Part shown: piece after piece, positions 6,789-7,991 of the stretch
Layout of the letters: the number at the start of each line of letters is the position of its first letter
Numbering within the stretch: the stretch's first letter is position 1
NCBI GenBank assembly: GCA_964640435.1
Contig: CAZXFJ010000040.1
Location: 1 to 7,991 of the forward strand
Origin: GWA1-39-11 sp964640435
GTDB taxonomy: Bacteria > Patescibacteriota > Microgenomatia > Levybacterales > GWA1-39-11
Direction of reading: 5' to 3'
DNA length: 7,991 bases
The notes under the pieces: generated by a model
Databases searched by the model: none
Told to the model about the DNA's origin: nothing
The model's input: the letters and a program-made list of their open reading frames with translations, nothing else
Translations under genes and position numbers: made by a program

Positions 6789-6803
6789 GGAATTTGATAA
6801 AAT
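6775..6803 (+). promoter_or_regulatory. Promoter of rplU inside the end of rodA
   Basis: TTGAGA (6775-6780, 5/6 match) and TAAAAT (6798-6803) are spaced by 17 bp, and TGA directly before the -10 makes it an extended -10. The -35 lies within the last rodA codons. Nine nt separate the -10 from the rplU ATG, giving a leader of about 0-3 nt and no room for a Shine-Dalgarno. Confidence 0.7.
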
Positions 6804-6812
6804 AGCACTTCT

Positions 6813-7181
6813 ATGGAATACGCAATTATCGAAACAGGCGGAAAGCAGTACAAAGTTAGTGCCGGAGACACTGTTTTAGTAGACAAATTAAGCGCAGATG
6901 GAACAATCTCTTTTGATCATGTTTTACTTCACGTAAAAGATGCTGATACTAAGATTGGTAAGCCATATCTTTCAGGAATGGTTGTAACAGGTAAGGTTTT
7001 AGGTCAGGTTTTAGGAGATAAAGTTCATGTACGTCGTTTTACAGCAAAATCACGTCACCGAAGACATATTGGATTCCGTGCAGCATTATCTAAGGTTCAA
7101 ATTACAAATATTGGTTCAGGAAAAAATGACTCATCTGAAAAGCCTGTAAAGTCGACAAAAACCGCAAAAGCTGAGAAATAA
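6813..7181 (+). CDS. rplU: Ribosomal protein bL21
   Basis: Large-subunit ribosomal protein L21, which binds 23S rRNA. It starts with the family pattern MEYAIIETGGKQYKVSAGD, followed by the L21 beta-barrel (TISFDHVLLH, PYLSGMVVTGKVLG). Then comes the basic rRNA-contact segment (VHVRRFTAKSRHRRHIGFRA, 71-90) and a final strand SKVQITNI ending near residue 100. In the usual GHRQ motif the sequence here is GFRA. Residues 102-122 form an extra Lys/Ser/Thr-rich tail that the roughly 103-residue family members lack; it is probably disordered. The ATG at 6813 matches the family N-terminus exactly. rplU next to rpmA is the common bacterial order, but here 79 bp and a separate promoter lie between them. 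Confidence 0.96.
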   Translation: MEYAIIETGGKQYKVSAGDTVLVDKLSADGTISFDHVLLHVKDADTKIGKPYLSGMVVTGKVLGQVLGDKVHVRRFTAKSRHRRHIGFRAALSKVQITNIGSGKNDSSEKPVKSTKTAKAEK

Positions 7182-7201
7182 ACTGATACGATTTTATACG
7201 G

Positions 7202-7230
7202 TTGACATCTGTGAAAAGAGAAGATAAAAT
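7202..7230 (+). promoter_or_regulatory. Promoter of rpmA-parB with a dyad centred on the -10
   Basis: A perfect TTGACA (7202-7207), 17-bp spacer and TAAAAT (7225-7230) give the strongest promoter in the window. Transcription should start near 7237, giving a leader of about 24 nt. The -10 lies in the middle of an interrupted dyad: GTGAAAA (7211-7217) pairs with TTTTCAC (7239-7245) and AAGA (7221-7224) with TCTT (7232-7235), all about one centre at 7228. This could be an operator. Confidence 0.8.
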
Positions 7231-7245
7231 GTCTTAGTTTTTCAC

Positions 7246-7251
7246 AAGGAG
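7246..7251 (+). promoter_or_regulatory. Shine-Dalgarno sequence of rpmA
   Basis: AAGGAG, 9 nt before the ATG at 7261. It is the only strong ribosome binding site in the window and fixes the rpmA start; it also shows that this organism keeps an anti-Shine-Dalgarno-competent ribosome. Confidence 0.85.
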
Positions 7252-7260
7252 AAACAAAAT

Positions 7261-7512
7261 ATGGCACATACAAAAGCACAAGGAAGCGTTAAAGGAAATA
7301 GAGACTCGATATCAAAAAGATTGGGAGTTAAAGTTTATGGTGGTCAAAAGGTTGTAGCTGGAAACGTTATTGTTCGCCAAAGAGGAAATAAACTTTACCC
7401 AGGAGTTAACACATACCAAGGAAACGATTTTACTATTCATGCATCTGTTGCAGGAGTAGTTGGATTTTCAACAAAACAAGGTAAAAGACTTGTTAATGTT
7501 ACAAAAGCATAA
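7261..7512 (+). CDS. rpmA: Ribosomal protein bL27
   Basis: Large-subunit ribosomal protein L27, 83 residues, a normal length. The N-terminus MAHTKAQGSVKGNRDSISKRLGV corresponds to the usual MAHKKGxGSxxNGRDSxSKRLGV; this flexible arm reaches towards the peptidyl-transferase centre. The core GGQKVVAGNVIVRQRGNKLYPGVN and the end GFSTKQGKRLVNV are typical. No Firmicutes-type cleavable extension precedes the Ala2-His3 start. It has its own strong promoter and Shine-Dalgarno. Its TAA stop shares one base with the parB ATG, so the two are probably cotranscribed and translated in a coupled way. Confidence 0.97.
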   Translation: MAHTKAQGSVKGNRDSISKRLGVKVYGGQKVVAGNVIVRQRGNKLYPGVNTYQGNDFTIHASVAGVVGFSTKQGKRLVNVTKA

Positions 7513-7991
7513 TGGATAACGATATTATTGATCGCGTTGTAGAACTTGAAACAACGATGCTTCAGCCAAACCCATTACAGCCTCGTGGTTTAATTTCACC
7601 AGAATCTCTCACTGATCTTGTAAATTCAATTCGTGAACAAGGAATTCTTGAGCCAATTGTTGTTGCAAAAACACCAGCTGGATACCAAATTATTGCTGGA
7701 GAAAGACGTTGGAGAGCATCAAGAATATTGGGACTTGCTAAAGTACCGGTAATTATTAAAGACACAACTCCACAAGGAATGCTTGAAATGTCTATCGTTG
7801 AGAACGTTCAGAGAGAAGATCTTAACCCAATTGAGCGTGCACAGGCCTACAAAAGGCTCATTGATGAATTTAACATCTCAGTTACCGAAGTTGCAAAAAG
7901 AGTTGGAAAAAGCCTTCCTTACATCTCAAATTCTATAAGATTACTCACTCTTCCTGATGCTATTAAAGATGCATTGGCAGCAGGAGTAATA
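7512..7991 (+). CDS. parB: ParB/Spo0J chromosome-partition CTPase, 3' end beyond window
   Basis: The first 160 codons of ParB; the frame is open to the last base. ParB binds parS sites, uses CTP to clamp and slide on DNA, and recruits ParA and SMC for chromosome segregation. Visible parts: NPLQPR (20-25), the CTP-binding GERRWRA (63-69), ENVQREDLNPIERAQAY (97-113), and the parS-recognising helix-turn-helix (SVTEVAKRVGKSLPYISNSIRLL, 123-145). The C-terminal dimerisation domain lies outside. The ATG at 7512 overlaps the rpmA stop and has no Shine-Dalgarno. An in-frame TAA at 7494-7496 excludes any real upstream extension, so only 18 residues precede the QPNPLQPR box, and the basic KGLGKGL-type ParA-contact motif common at ParB N-termini is absent. 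No parA is in view. Confidence 0.95.
   Translation, partial: MDNDIIDRVVELETTMLQPNPLQPRGLISPESLTDLVNSIREQGILEPIVVAKTPAGYQIIAGERRWRASRILGLAKVPVIIKDTTPQGMLEMSIVENVQREDLNPIERAQAYKRLIDEFNISVTEVAKRVGKSLPYISNSIRLLTLPDAIKDALAAGVI

Noticed and set aside
7238..7256. parS-like site around the rpmA Shine-Dalgarno (TTTTTCAC then GAAACA)
   Set aside because: The half-sites are separated by extra bases and the central CACGTG of parS is missing, so it is not a true parS.
7562..7765. Minus-strand frame of 67 codons
   Set aside because: It lies entirely antisense to parB, whose motifs are unmistakable.
118..7991. Recoding of UGA as in Gracilibacteria/Absconditabacteria
   Set aside because: No gene contains an in-frame TGA and all recognised proteins align at normal length with TAA or TAG stops.

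Overview
The window is AT-rich bacterial DNA with short intergenic gaps. It most resembles a reduced-genome lineage of the Candidate Phyla Radiation (Patescibacteria), possibly Microgenomates. That placement is inferred from several signs: few Shine-Dalgarno sequences, start codons sitting directly on -10 boxes, a lone type IV pilin-like protein with a compact C-terminal domain, a eukaryote/type-2-like IleRS with unusual signature motifs, and the gene order ileS-rodA-rplU-rpmA-parB. The standard genetic code applies: all genes read through cleanly, and of nine visible stop codons eight are TAA and one is TAG.

Layout. Bases 1-117 hold no recognisable gene, only an AT-rich stretch and a possible weak -10 before the first gene. 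A YgjP/WLM-type zinc metallopeptidase (118-783, +) converges on, and overlaps by 8 bp, a type IV pilin-like gene (776-1243, -). Next come an orphan OmpR/PhoB-type winged-helix protein (1290 to about 1769, -) and a DUF4258-like small protein (1949-2287, -). A short hypothetical gene (about 2367-2648, +) diverges from the DUF4258-like gene. The 247-bp gap 2649-2895 has no gene but contains a perfect 24-bp palindrome and the ileS promoter.

From 2896 on, everything is on the + strand and is housekeeping. ileS (isoleucyl-tRNA synthetase) overlaps rodA (SEDS peptidoglycan glycosyltransferase) by one base in a TAATG junction. rplU (ribosomal protein L21) has its own promoter. rpmA (L27) has its own promoter and the only clear Shine-Dalgarno sequence in the window. 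rpmA overlaps parB (chromosome-partition CTPase) by one base, again TAATG, and parB runs off the right edge. This half joins translation, cell-wall elongation and chromosome segregation in short transcription units.

No defence system, mobile element, CRISPR array or RNA gene was found. The most notable points are the repeated placement of start codons 5-9 nt after -10 boxes (predicted leaderless mRNAs), the altered catalytic and editing motifs of IleRS, the 24-bp palindrome upstream of ileS, and a ParB with almost no ParA-contact region at its N-terminus.
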